From Paragorgia papillata (Eukaryota > Cnidaria > Anthozoa > Scleralcyonacea > Coralliidae): a stretch of 64,000 bases of DNA. Shown in pieces: positions 53,959-64,000 of the stretch. Positions within the stretch are counted from its first letter, which is position 1, and each line of letters begins with the position of its first letter. Where the stretch lies: positions 339,001-403,000 of the forward strand of contig JAWNZC010000003.1 in the NCBI GenBank assembly GCA_035771165.1, in the 5' to 3' direction. The notes beneath the pieces are model-generated. The model saw only the letters and a program-made list of their open reading frames with translations. It searched no databases and was not told where the DNA came from. The position numbers and the translations under genes were made by a program.

Positions 53959-56397
53959 CTATATCACAGTTAACATAGGGCAGCTGCGAAAATAACAATT
54001 TAGTTTCTTTTCTGTTCTTAACTGTTTATCTTTGCAAGCATCACAAGCCATGGCATCCTTGGATCTGTTGTAAATATGTCGACATTCGCAGAAAATTCTA
54101 AATGGTAAAATTGTTAGTTTTGCACTGGGGCAGACTCGTTTGCATGGAAACATTTGAATATTTTGACTTTCGGTACATTGCCATAGATGACGTCTCATGG
54201 TCTCCATGTCAAACTTACAATGACTTGGTTCATAACCGAAGCAATTGGCTGTTGCAAAAGCAAGTGCAAAAATACCACAATCTGACGAACTGAGCTGTTG
54301 TTGGACTGGCTGAATGTGCACAGAAATTTCAACGTAGTCAGGTGTGTTCAGTAGCGAAGCTATTTGTTCTTTAACGGTTGTCGAAATAGTACCAGAGCAC
54401 AAGCTGTCAAACAGGTTAACACTACCTGGACGTCTTCCAATGTTGCTCACACACACCCAGTGGCAACCTCCAGTGAAAAGAATTTGGACCAAATCTTGTC
54501 GCATCACTTTAAACATCAAACCGTCTATGTGGGGGAAACGTTTTCACAAGAGGTTTTGTCCCATTGACATTACCCGATCAGTCAGCATGTATTGGAGTTG
54601 GTAATATTATCTTCATCACTCTTCTCCAATTTGAAAGTTGGTTTTCTCATTCGCTCTTCATCCTGTTTGCTGCATCGCACTTTCTTGACAAATTTGCAAT
54701 CAGAATCCGGTTTAGTTTTCCTTTTTGTTTTGCCATGTTGCGACGCGGCCGTTTTTCTACTCGTTTCTTCACCAAAATCGCGAGTAACTTCATCCTGCAA
54801 CAACAAGGTCTTTTCCATGAGCTCACATGCAGTATCTTGTGAAATTCCCACAACGTTCCTTGCCACCTGGGTAAGTGCTTCTGGCATAAATACAAAGCAT
54901 CTATAATCATCTGTTTGTTTTGGAAACGTTTTTTCTAGAAATGCAATAGCGATGTCAAGTTGGTCAGATGTAAATGCGCCAAGATTCATGTTAAATTTTA
55001 AGGTCATTGGACTTAATCCCTTGACACATGTTTGAAAAACCTTGTGTGAGAATTTTGTGTTGCCAACTACGTATAGCACCCGTGCGTATTAATCGCAATT
55101 CTTTAACTACACATGCCAAGTGGGCTTCGAGGTCCGACTCTGACAATGCTCTGAGCTTTCCTGCTGTTTTCAGATTAGTTCATTTTCAGTATCTTTTGTT
55201 GATTTGATTGAATCTGAATCCGAATCTGTATGCTCAGGATGAGAATGATCATGAATGTTCTGATAATCATCTGAGACGAGGTTTCCCTCATTTTGTGTGT
55301 GATGTAGATGGCCTTCTCAAAATGGTGGGGCGAAGAAGACCCTGGCAAAGGTCTCACGTGATCCCAAGAATTTTGGAATATTTTGATGAGTGACTCACAC
55401 TGTATCGGGGGGGGGGCTTGGTACAGTCACTGATGAACAGCCTATAGTTGGCTTGCATATGTAAAACTATTCAGCGAACTATTTAAGCAACTAAGAATAA
55501 TAACAAAAACCGTGTAAATAACAACACATTTTCTCTTAACAAATTTATCAAATTAGTTAATGACCATCTTTAGTAAGTAGCGTCTATATTACAACATATT
55601 TGTTTTATACTAAATGCAAGCAAGAAGTGTTTATTTGTTTCTGGGCTTTCCGAATGTAATTTGTATCGAAGTATAACCTCAACAATGACAGCAGATTCGA
55701 ATATACCGTTTCAATATCAAATCGACAGATACAATTAAATTTCCACAAATCCCAAACGTGTGGACAAGAAACATAAATGCGCTATACTGGACGGCAAATA
55801 AATTTAAACAATCAACGTCATCAATCGAATATTAAGCAGTATGTAGCAGTACCTGTACCGCAGTAGTTCTATTGATAGTGGGTTTCTGTTTATGATCGTT
55901 CGTCACCTTCCACTTCATTTCTGGCGAATGATGTCAAGATGAATTATCCAGCAAATGTCGTAAATCAACGTAGATTTTTGAAATATATCTGATTTACTGC
56001 TCGAATTTAACTTTACAAGACTTGCAACAACCTTCTACGTTAATAAAAACCGAATAAACCACTCCCCCCAGCCTCACGTGCCCAGCCTTTGCCAGGGTCT
56101 TCTCCTCTCACCATTTCGAAAGCACAGAAGGCCCTGGGTATGAGATTGAGTTTGCGCTTGGTCTACATTAGCCAGTAAAAAAGTTCCCAATTGTTCAGCG
56201 TTGGTAGGACGTGCCTCAATGCTTGAGGCTTGGAAATCACTCTTAGTGCCGGTTAATAGCGACCGTGGCTTCTCCGGTGCTACTGTCATACTTATTTCGT
56301 TTTTTGCCTCTAAACGTTTTAGCATTTGTACACGACCATAATACGACGGACGCTTTAACTGCTCCACGCCATCGGGAAAATTAGAGATGGTCAGCAT
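53959..56397 (-). pseudogene. Gene with C-terminal Ulp1-like (C48) cysteine protease, MITE-disrupted
   Basis: Read from the minus strand. The N-terminal part (56397-56150) begins MLTISNFPDGVEQLKRPSYY and is broken by the MITE. Beyond it lie an acidic stretch (HTDSDSDSIK, 55300-55180), SESDLEAHLACVVKELRLIR, and a 165-codon frame (55079-54582, FTSDQLDIAIAFLEKTFPKQ, then a basic lysine-rich tail). Then comes a 186-codon frame (54519-53959) with HWVCVSNIG (catalytic His), VNLFDSLCSG (Asp), a Gln in SVHIQPVQQQ, and SSSDCGIFALAFATAN (nucleophile Cys), followed by a CECRH...CDAC zinc motif. The His-Asp-Gln-Cys order is that of SUMO/Ulp1-type proteases, which occur as TE-encoded proteins in many invertebrates. 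Frameshift near 55085. Host gene or TE cannot be decided. Confidence 0.65.
55270..56148. mobile_element. 995-bp-type MITE, copy 2 (diverged)
   Basis: The right end GGGCCCTGGGTATGAGATTG-like sequence stops at 56148, and an AGAAGACCCTGGCAAAGG block matches the left end of copy 1. Interior blocks (TTGGCTTGC, ACTATTCAGCGAACTATTTA, ATCGACAGATACA) are shared with 18873-19867. The left border is uncertain (about 55270-55315), and no clear duplication was found. Confidence 0.75.
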
Positions 56398-56449
56398 ACC
56401 AGGGTTTTTTTCGTACTCTCCATATGGAAACCGTGCTCCTTGTTTGCCA

Positions 56450-57117
56450 ATTGCCTCACCTAATTAATCGACAAGACCAGGATTACTATAAGCTATATTG
56501 CAGCAAGGCTAGATCTCACCACATCTTAGATGTGAGTATCAACAACAGCAAATGGTTTACAGCAAAAGTTCATTGTGAAAGCATTAATGTTCAGTCTACA
56601 AGTGAGTTCGTAAGTGTTCCATTAATCCCAAAGACAAGATGGCATGCTTTTCCGCCGAAGGATATTGCTTCTTTAATTATGGCCATAACTGGTACTTATA
56701 TGATGGGATGAAAGAATATTTAAAAGCAAACTCAAGACTTCAAAAATCTTCCATGAGATTTACTGAACCTCATGGGTACCGTGTAAGCTGTTGTTTACAC
56801 AGTGTAGAGTTACTTCTGTCTTGAAGTTTGTAAATAGTTTACACGTGCATGTTTTCTAACAAGTCCACTCTTATATAAACAGAAAACAGTTGCTACTTGA
56901 CAAGGCTCTTTATGTCAACTATTTAAAGTTACTGTTATAATTAAAGAATATATGAATAGAACAATGATTTTGTGGCAGTGACAAATTTAAGTAAAGTTTG
57001 GAATAGCGAGATAACAATGGTTATGGCTTACTTTTTGTAATAATGCCAATTTATTAAATTCACAGACTTAACAAGCACTATAACATATTTGTTGTTGTGG
57101 TGACAAATTTAAATATA
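56450..57117. other. Non-coding sequence
   Basis: Contains an open plus-strand frame (56424-56711) with no recognisable motif and composition typical of chance. Nothing else was identified. Confidence 0.4.
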
Positions 57118-57213
57118 CAATCATTGACAAAATTAGTTGGAACATTGGACAACAGGTGCTTATTTATACTCCAAATAAGTAGAAATCGAGCATTCAGTCT
57201 CCAATTTACCCCC

Positions 57214-57444
57214 TCACCCCCATACAATATTGCGTTGAGCATTAGGAACACGAAACCAACCGACTGACTGAACTTTGTCAGGATTAAGCTGTTGACACTG
57301 TTTAGGAGGAGAGGGGGACCGCAATGCCATATCGTTAGGCTTTCTTTTCAACAATTTTGTCAATGATTGTCTGAGATCGAGTGAGTCTTGGAATTGCCCT
57401 TTTTGAACTCTGATGAGTCGCATTTCGACAAGCCTGTTATGCAA
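57214..57444 (-). CDS. Unrecognised ORF divergent to the Tc1-like transposase
   Basis: Minus-strand frame ending at 57214, with a possible ATG at 57421 after a TTTGCATAACAG acceptor-like sequence. It contains KGQFQDSLDLRQSLTKLLKR and a LRSPSPPKQ segment, ends RNIVWG, and lies between the left transposon end and the transposase. No domain recognised; it may be chance. Confidence 0.3.
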   Translation of the reverse strand: MHNRLVEMRLIRVQKGQFQDSLDLRQSLTKLLKRKPNDMALRSPSPPKQCQQLNPDKVQSVGWFRVPNAQRNIVWG

Positions 57445-57557
57445 ATAAACACATGAATCCCATACATTGTTGTAATTGTTAACGATAATATCGTATGCAT
57501 GATCAACTAATTAAATGACGTCATAATTGATTACATTGTTACTAAGAGAAATTCAAA

Positions 57558-58404
57558 ATGGTGTTTAAGAAACGTCTTACGGGAGAACAACGCGCTCTTG
57601 CGATCTTTCTACGCAGCGAAAGGAAATGTACTCTTGCAGAAATTGCAAAGAAGACGAAAATGTCACCGTCAAGCGTTTCGCGCGTAGTTAATGGTAAAGA
57701 TGGAAAGAGACAGAACAAGGGGAAAAGCAGAAAACATGGACGGCGCGAAAAGTTGACGGCTCGTGACAAACGAAAGCTGCACAGGGCTATTCTATTACTG
57801 CGAGAAGTCAATCCGAATTTTACCGTAATGGAAGTGGTAAAGCGTAGCGGGATCGATCTGAACATGGCACATTATAGGACGTTTCTAAAACAAATTCGAA
57901 AGTTTGGATATAATTTCCGTCAAAGCCGATAAAAAAAGGGCTTTTGACTAGCAATGACCTTAAAGAACGATTAATCTTTGCAAAGAAGATGAGTGAAAGA
58001 AGTGTCGATTACTGGACTAACGATGTGGCCTTTTACTTAGATGGTGTGTCCTTCGTTTTTAAAAGTAACCCATTGAGTGACGCTGTAAAACCTAAAAGTA
58101 GAGTGTGGTGGAAAAAGAATGAGGGCTTGGTTGTAATAACAAAAGGAAGTAAAGATCTTGCTGGAGGAAAACGACTCCATTTAATTGTGGCTATATGCTA
58201 CCGCAAAGGAGTAATCTTAGCTGAAGTTTACGAAAAGATGAACGCTGAATTCTTCGCCCAATTCATTCGACGCCATTTACCCAATCTCTTTCAAATTGCA
58301 GGAGAAGAGGAAGGCGAGCCAAAAATATTTGTAATGGATAAATCTTTCAATATGAACAAAATAAGCTGTGATTACTATCTTCCAAACGAATTAAAGAAAG
58401 TGAC
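57558..58404 (+). pseudogene. Tc1-like transposase, frameshifted and truncated
   Basis: ATG 57558. N-terminal HTH region (LTGEQRALAIFLRSERKCTL, IAKKTKMSPSSVSRVVNGK) and second HTH (FTVMEVVKRSGIDLNMAHYR). A one-base indel in the A-run at 57931-57937 moves the rest to another frame. The catalytic part shows VAFYLDGVSFVFKSNP (first Asp), GGKRLHLIVAICYRKGVI, FAQFIRRHLPNLF and IFVMDKSFNMNK, in which the Asp of VMD is the second catalytic residue but the usual DPSQ context is replaced. The domain ends at NELKK where the LINE begins, so the third acidic residue is missing. Inactive. Confidence 0.88.
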
Positions 58405-59600
58405 TACAAAAAACACCCATACAAATCAATTTTCATCGTCATTACTACACTTAAATATAAGAAGTATATCAAATAAATTTGACTCTTTCAAACACTTACT
58501 CGATTCCTTAAACAAACCCTTCTAAGTAATTGGTTTAACAGAAACATGGCTGAATGATATTAATAAAGAAGATTTTACTAACTTTATGAATATGATTATA
58601 TAAATTCAAATGGGTCTGATAAAAAAGGTGGAGGAGTAGGTATATGCGTCATGAAACAAATACAATATAAAATTTGTAAAGATTTAAATCCTAATGTAGG
58701 AATTAGTGAAATAAAAAGGACTGTTGGAAAAAACCTCCAAATGGTAGAATTGAGGTATTTGAAAATGCAATGAATGAAATGCTTGCCAAAATTGACAAAG
58801 AAAACAAGATATGCTATCTTATGCGGGATTTCAATATTGATCTACTTAAATCAGAGTCTTGTGATTATGCAAATCGATTCACTGAACAGCTCTTTATATC
58901 TTCGTATATTCCACTCATTACAAAACCAACAAGAATCACACACCATACTGCTACACTAATTGACAATATTTTTACTAACAATATAAAAAAATTAGAATCT
59001 AGTACAAACGGAATTATTTTTAGTGATCTTTCAGATCATTTACCAATAGTACACATGTCCAATCTGAACACCCATAAAAAATATTAACCAAAGTGATCCA
59101 ATTTATAAAAGAATAATTAATAACTCAAACATTAAATTATTCACAAATACCATAAAAAACATACCATGGGAAAATATTCTTAATAATACAAACCCTACAG
59201 AGCCCTTTGACGAATTTCTAAAATATATACAAGAGCCTATGAAACACACTTCCATTAAAATGTAAACCGAACAGGAAAAATATTAACAAAATTAAAAGCC
59301 CATGGATGTCAAAATGTATTGCAAAATCAGTGAAAAAGAAAAACAAACTTTATAAAACATACTTAAACAACCTGTGTGAAAGGAATGAAATTTTGTATAA
59401 AAGATATAAAAATAAATTAAACCATGTAATAAAAGTATCAAAGAAAATCTATTATGAAGAGCAACTAATAAAATACAAACATGACACAAAAATGGTATGG
59501 AAAACCTTAAATGAAATCCTAAATAAAGGGAGGGAAAATAATAGACTACCAAATGAATTTATTGCAAATAATACAAAAGACACAACAAAGAGTCATATTG
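58405..59600 (+). pseudogene. LINE 5' region (endonuclease), plus strand
   Basis: Enters directly from the Tc1 fragment with LLHLNIRSISNKFDSFKHLL (endonuclease start). TETWLNDIN, KKGGGVGICVMK, RDFNIDLLKSESCDYAN and TATLIDNIFTN follow, then a linker (SVKKKNKLYKTYLNN, MVWKTLNEILNKG). Several stops and shifts. The RT is missing; sequence changes at about 59590. Same superfamily as the LINE at 51149-53940. Confidence 0.85.
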
Positions 59601-60392
59601 TAGGATCGTTTTGTACATGTTTTCACCGATATCTTTGTATAAATTTTACTCAAATCAAATTTTCTTTTCTCTTTCAAGCCAAGATCTTCTAATTATTCAA
59701 TAAAATGTTTAGGAGTAATTGAGCCAATATGAATAGTATGTTTAACGAGTTTTCTGTGACATATAAACTAACCAGTCAAGCAGCTATCATTACTTAGAAT
59801 TCTATTGAGTATTCTGTCTAATGCCAGCCAATGTTTACTTTCAAGAATAATCAAAGCAACCCTGCTAGTGTAATATTAATATTAACAATTTATAGGTATC
59901 AGCTAGCATTTGTCAGATCACTGTTTAGAACTCCAGGTCAGGAGGAAATGGAGTCCCTTTACGTTTTATACGGAGTGTCTTTCCCTCGATAAAGCGAGAA
60001 AGCTGTGTTTCAGTCGATGAGAATTATAAACAATGTAATGAGAGAGGGAAGTCGCGGCTCTCAGTTTGATCTCATGCTTGGTCTTCGATTTGATCAATGC
60101 TTTTAAGATTTATATATTCTGAGTATAAACACCACACAGTTTTATAGTAAGTAGCGTCTGACGAATTCGATTTTAGAAGAGAGGAAATCATGCTATAAAT
60201 AAAGAAACCAAACAAATCAAATCTCTTCCTTAATTTTCTTGTGAACTATCATCTAGTATTTCGACTGTCACATGCACAATCATTGTCCCTCTATATGCGC
60301 AGCCATTCTTTAATATCACTCTGAAGAACTCGGTCAAGGCAGACTGACGTGCACTACCGACTACGGAGCCGACTAGATTTGATTGCATTATT
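59601..60392. other. Non-coding sequence
   Basis: No gene, RNA or repeat recognised. Confidence 0.45.
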
Positions 60393-60893
60393 CAGGGGCG
60401 GATTTAGCGTTAGTCAAATAAGTCATACGACTAAGGTATAAAAAAATCCGCAAGAAAAAATAATTATCGTATCGTTCTTCCCTCAGTCTCGAGATCGCCG
60501 AGATAATCGATTAGGTGAGACTGCCGACCGGTATGTTAACCCGCGTCGCGCGGTTTACTTTGTTCTTTCTCGACGGATTTCAGGCTATTGTATCAGCCGC
60601 TGTGATTGGTTGAATTTATAAATTAGCCTTTATAGCGATCTGCGATTGGTTTGCCGGGTGTTCGCCGGATTTCTTTGTCTTTCTCGACGGATTTAGACCC
60701 CTTGTATCACCCTTTCTGATTGGCTTAATTTTTCAATAGCTCTTTATGAAGAGCACGGATTGGTTTAGCGGCGTTTTACTTTGTAGTTCTCGACTGATAT
60801 GTGGACTGATCAGTGGCGATTCTGACTAACTTGCGCTGGTCTGGTCGTATATTTATTTACTACAAGGCACAAGCGGATTCTTTCGTTTCGAAC

Positions 60894-61148
60894 ATGGCTT
60901 TGCCTAATACAAACATAGTAGATCTTGATGTATTCGCTTTGAAGGACAACGACGAGATTGTGTTGCGAGAGATTTATAAAACGGGAAGTTTAATACCGTC
61001 GACTCGAGGGTCAACAAGCGAAGGATGCTTTGCGCAAAGCCGAGCATTTTACCAAGATTGGCAAGACGCTTCAAAGGAATTTTGGCACTGAGATATACGT
61101 GGTAATATACGCCAACAATGACAAGAAGAAACCTCGTGCTGCTCTCAA
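60894..61148 (+). CDS. Small conserved ORF of the CAGGGG element (copy B), first exon
   Basis: ATG 60894 (MALPNTNIVDLDVFALKDND), homologous to the copy-A ORF. A one-base shift near 61025 separates STRGSTSE from DALRKAEHFTKIGKTLQRNF and TEIYVVIYANNDKKKPRAAL. The latter ends at a CTCAA/GTAAGC donor-like site at 61148/61149. No known domain is recognised. It follows the repeated CCAAT-like blocks, as expected of the element's gene start. Downstream exons were not found, which fits a non-autonomous remnant. Confidence 0.5.
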
Positions 61149-61605
61149 GTAAGCAGATTTTTCTCCCTTAATTATTTTCTAGTTATTTATAAATATTAAA
61201 TACGACAATAACAACCTTCGCCACGATTGGCATGTCTTCAAATGAAAAGGTGACTGACCTTTATTATTGTTAGAGTCTTATTTATTAATATATTTCTGCT
61301 GTCCTTTCTTTCCTAGTCTTGATATCTACATGTTTGTAGTGCAAGTAGCTCAAATTCATTCAGGGTTTTCCCTTCTAATTCTTGTATTTGTAATGGTTTG
61401 AAAACTTAATTGAAACATGTCATCACCTTATTTATATTAATGTGCTTTTGAGACTAGCATTGTAGCAAAGAGTAGCAAAGAATTGAAATACAAGCTAAAG
61501 GATTTTGTCAAGATTGGATAATATGGACTACTTCATAAATTCATAAAATAGATAGTGAGGTCTGGCAATCATAATCATGTTATTTTATGTGAGAGGCCAT
61601 AGTTA

Positions 61606-62000
61606 GGGCCTGTTTGGTTTTCAAGGTAGGGTTACCCCTGGGTGAACTCCATTAGATGTGGTTACCAAACACTAATGACAAGAAGCCTGGTACAAGTAAA
61701 AAGTTGTCCTGGGTAGGCGAGCTTAATAACCCTACCAGCTACTAGGGTAACCCTAGTGTGGTGATAGGGCTATCCTAGCACCCGGGTTACCCTAGTGTCC
61801 TTGTAAATAAAACAAACAAACAAACAAACAAACAAACAAACAAACAAACAAACAAACAAACAAACAAACAAACAAACAAACAAACAAACAAACAAACAAA
61901 CAAAAAACAGGAAATGTATGAGAGCTACATATAGGGTAACCAGCGTGGTAGAGTAACCCAGTGGTGGCTAAGGTAACCCTACCTCCTTGTAAACAAGCCC
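61606..62000. mobile_element. Harbinger-type MITE, 395 bp, with AAAC microsatellite
   Basis: Inverted ends GGGCCTGTTTGG / GGGCTTGTTTAC with matching AGGGTTACC blocks. TTA lies on both sides (61603-61605, 62001-62003), the usual PIF/Harbinger target. A (CAAA)n run (61803-61902) lies inside. Nested in copy B. Confidence 0.8.
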
Positions 62001-62739
62001 TTAGTATAGAGACTGAGTCAGGCATACAACGTTTTTTAATTTGACATAGTATTTAAATGTTTTAGGTCTGAGGCATCTGGGAATTGCCTATACAGGTCTG
62101 TTTTGAGCTCCTGCATAGAGTGAAATGGTCCAACCTGCAGTATGGTTATCAGTTACATATAAAATATTTGAAGCCATGAATCAGACTTATTAAATATTTG
62201 AAGTAGATGTATTGTATCTGTTGTTTATTTCTTGGTGAAAATAATTAAATCTGCTATTTCAATTACTGTAGGATATAAATTGTAAACTTGTTTCTCAAAT
62301 GAAATATAAAAATGAAACAATTTCCATTTGGACAAAATAATTTTTGGACATGATGGTACTTAGAAAATGCAAATTTTCCTCACTGTAGTGCCCTCAGAAT
62401 GCAAAAAAAGCATTTAAGACCCAAAATTTAAAAATTTTCTGGGGAGCATGACCCCCCCCCCCCCCATTCCCCCTAGAACCCAAATAGTTTGGACTAAGGT
62501 GACAAAAATCCTAGATCCGCCCCTGTTATTTCCCAATAAAATTGCATTATTTCCCAATAAAACGCCGCTGCTATTTTGACAATCGGTTTAGTATTTTTAC
62601 GGTGACTAATGTCGTTCTTACGTAACTATCCTTTTGTTATTAACAATTTATTATTTATTTATGAAATATCAATTATATTATTTAATTTGGAATAATTAGG
62701 AAAATCTGACTGTGGCTCAAGCCACGCTCGATCCACCCT

Positions 62740-63000
62740 GCATAAATGACATTCCAAATTGCAGTGAAATTATTTCAATTGTATTGTTTCCAGATGACAC
62801 AAATATATTACAGTAACAGTTGCCTTAAAACACTAAACAAAATAATTCAATTAGAAATTGATAAATAGCTGATTGGTTAAATGTTAATAAATTATCAATT
62901 AATACAACGAAAACAAAATTTATTTTATTTAGATCTTCTAAGAAAAAGCATAAGCATAATATAACAATTACAATGGAATTCAATATAAAAAATATCAAAC
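62740..63000 (+). pseudogene. LINE reverse transcriptase fragment
   Basis: The plus-strand frame, with stops, reads INDIPNCSEIISIVLFPDDT (catalytic FADD changed to FPDD), then IADWLNVNKLSINTTKTKFI. It is a short 3' RT fragment of a jockey/CR1-like element, cut at both sides. Confidence 0.75.
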
Positions 63001-63402
63001 CTAAGAGAACTTCTCTGGACTTCGAGAATTCTTGGTCTTTGAATATATTTACCCTTGAATTCTTGTTATTCAAATATCTCTGCAAGCTTCTCTGGAATGA
63101 AGTAAGGGACGACGGCTCATAGATTTCGCCATTTTTTTTCGTGCGTTCATAATAAATTTACAAAGCAGGACATTTAATTCATGAGCAGGTATGATTTCAA
63201 TTTCTCTTGTTCCCTTAATTGATAAAAAGTACGTTTTGAGGACATTTAGGTCGTATTCCGTCTTCTTCTTCGTAGCTTCAGGTCGTTGTTTCTCAATAAA
63301 CTTTTGAATTATGTTTATATAGGCGGCGTTACTTTCGTCTTCTGTGTTTACAACTGCTAGCTGCAGTGTCGCTAGTTGGGCAGTGAGTTGTTGGGCATTC
63401 AT
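62985..63402 (-). pseudogene. Crypton/DUF3504-type tyrosine recombinase N-terminus, frameshifted
   Basis: ATG 63402 (MNAQQLTAQLATLQLAVVNT). The core-binding pattern KKKTEYDLNVLKTYFLSIKG, IPAHELNVLLCKFIMNARKK is followed, after a one-base indel in the A-run near 63125, by GEIYEPSSLTSFQRSLQRYL and SKSREVL. The 'T..D...L..FL.........IPA.ELN.LLC.F....RK..G..YEP.SL....S..RYL' pattern is typical of Crypton-derived and related invertebrate recombinase-like proteins. The catalytic domain is absent; the LINE fragment lies at its end. Confidence 0.7.
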
Positions 63403-63419
63403 TATTCACAAGCTGTTCT

Positions 63420-63846
63420 TCAGTCCAATCATCTGACGGGTAATAAAATTAACTTTCGCTATGCTCGCTTTCGTCCCAATTCATTTTTTGATATTTTTAT
63501 ATTAAAAAGTAATTTTAAAACCAAATTTTAAAACATTTGTCGGGCAGTTTTAGCCTGGCGAGATCCGTACTCTAAAATTCTGGACCGCTTGTTAGCCAAT
63601 CAGAAAGCAGGATTTTAAGCAATTCCAGATCGGGGGAAAATAAAAGTATATACTGATTCGGCCACCAGCATGCAGCCGGTGGTACAGCATGCATTAATAA
63701 AATGTTAAAGTTTGCTGCTGCCCCTGAATGGGTTGAACAATAAATTAGATTTAGGCTTATAAACTGAATCCACTGTTAGTAAACCCCCAAAACAAACACA
63801 ATGTCATTGAATTAAAATAAAATGCAAACATATTGGATGCAATCAC
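63420..63846. other. Non-coding sequence
   Basis: No gene or repeat recognised in this AT-rich stretch. Confidence 0.4.
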
Positions 63847-64000
63847 CTTTTTTATTATCTTCATCCATGGCTGCAGTCATTTCTAGAATTATATTTTTAG
63901 TTGAAGGGCTTGTTCGACTAAAAGACAATAAGACAATTCTAGGCACACAATCTTGAAATTCAATGCCACATTCTCTTGCCAGTGTGGGTTTACCAACGAT
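63847..64000 (-). CDS. Possible exon of a minus-strand gene running off the window
   Basis: An open minus-strand frame from the window edge reads GKPTLARECGIEFQDCVPRI, then MTAAMDEDNKK, ending at an AAAAG/GTGATT donor-like site at 63847/63846. Composition is protein-like, but no family is recognised. It is too short to be sure. Confidence 0.35.

Larger units (their letters stand above)
57118..58404 (+). mobile_element. Tc1-like transposon, 3' end removed by a LINE
   Basis: The left end CAATCATTGACAAAATTAGT follows a TA and resembles Tc1-type inverted ends. The transposase pseudogene is at 57558-58404. The right end is absent because LINE coding sequence starts directly after NELKK. Confidence 0.75.
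60393..62525 (+). mobile_element. CAGGGG-ended element, copy B (hAT5-like)
   Basis: Ends CAGGGGCGGATTTAG (left) and, reverse complemented, CAGGGGCGGATCTAGG (right), flanked by TTATT on both sides (60388-60392, 62526-62530). Subterminal sequence matches copy A in inverted orientation, for example CGACTAAGGTAtaAAAAAAT at the left end here. About 60540-60800 holds three diverged repeats of a block with TTCTCGACGGAT and TGATTGG, which could be upstream activating repeats with inverted CCAAT boxes. A small spliced gene start (60894) follows. A Harbinger-type MITE is nested at 61606-62000. Confidence 0.82.

Noticed and set aside
61792..62025. Minus-strand ORF with VCLF repeats
   Set aside because: Translation of the (CAAA)n microsatellite.
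62825..63085. Minus-strand ORF with a hydrophobic stretch resembling a membrane protein
   Set aside because: Most of it is antisense to the LINE RT fragment; only its first part belongs to the recombinase-like reading.

Overview
This is a eukaryotic, almost certainly metazoan, genomic window. It has introns with GT/AG borders, long (TA)n tracts, microsatellites, no operons, and is packed with transposable elements (TEs). The mix of Penelope-like elements of two lineages, a DIRS element, a Gmr1-type Ty3/gypsy element, HIRAN and P2X7-type zinc-domain proteins and an abundant 'CAACCTCGTACCC' MITE looks most like a cnidarian, probably an anthozoan. I recognise that mix from memory and could not test it. 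No rRNA, tRNA, CRISPR array or unambiguous conserved host gene was seen.

Layout. 0.2-3.5 kb: exons of a spliced plus-strand cysteine-rich gene, with a hAT MITE in one intron and a 69-copy 16-bp minisatellite downstream. 4.9-9.8 kb: a pogo/Tigger-like DNA transposon with a decayed transposase, a divergent HIRAN-like ORF and a nested CAGGGG-ended element. 10.1-12.3 kb: Penelope-like element (PLE) A. 12.3-13.8 kb: PIF/Harbinger element with an antisense zinc-motif ORF. 14.0-16.7 kb: spliced transposase-like pseudogene. 16.8-21.2 kb: PLE-B, one long ORF split by a 995-bp MITE. 22.4-30.6 kb: scrambled PLE-C copies, one interrupted by a DIRS element at 24.74-29.32 kb. 30.8-31.6 kb: P2X7-type zinc-domain gene. 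31.9-34.0 kb: a second transposase-like pseudogene of the same broad family as at 14 kb. 34.4-36.1 kb: Mutator-like transposase pseudogene. 38.7-40.6 and 48.1-49.4 kb: head-to-head Poseidon-like PLE halves, separated by an intact Gmr1-type gypsy element (41.45-47.51 kb). 51.1-53.9 kb: LINE, minus strand. 54.0-56.4 kb: Ulp1-like protease pseudogene broken by the second copy of the 995-bp MITE family. 57.1-59.6 kb: Tc1-like element truncated by a LINE. 60.4-62.5 kb: second CAGGGG-ended element. 62.7-63.4 kb: LINE RT fragment and a tyrosine-recombinase-like fragment.

The only clearly intact autonomous element is the gypsy copy: a 1589-codon ORF and two 529-bp LTRs that differ at one position in my reading. 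Everything else is broken to some degree, often by C-to-T changes at CGA/CAG codons or by single-base indels in A-runs.

The most useful second looks are: (1) a HIRAN-domain accessory protein inside a Tigger-type transposon; (2) minimal hammerhead ribozymes at the PLE ends, supported by compensatory changes between two lineages; (3) a DIRS locus made of two tandem copies with complementary deletions joined at an ATTT core; (4) two inverted copies of a CAGGGG-ended element family with 5-bp duplications that share a small conserved protein; (5) an antisense zinc-finger ORF in the Harbinger element.
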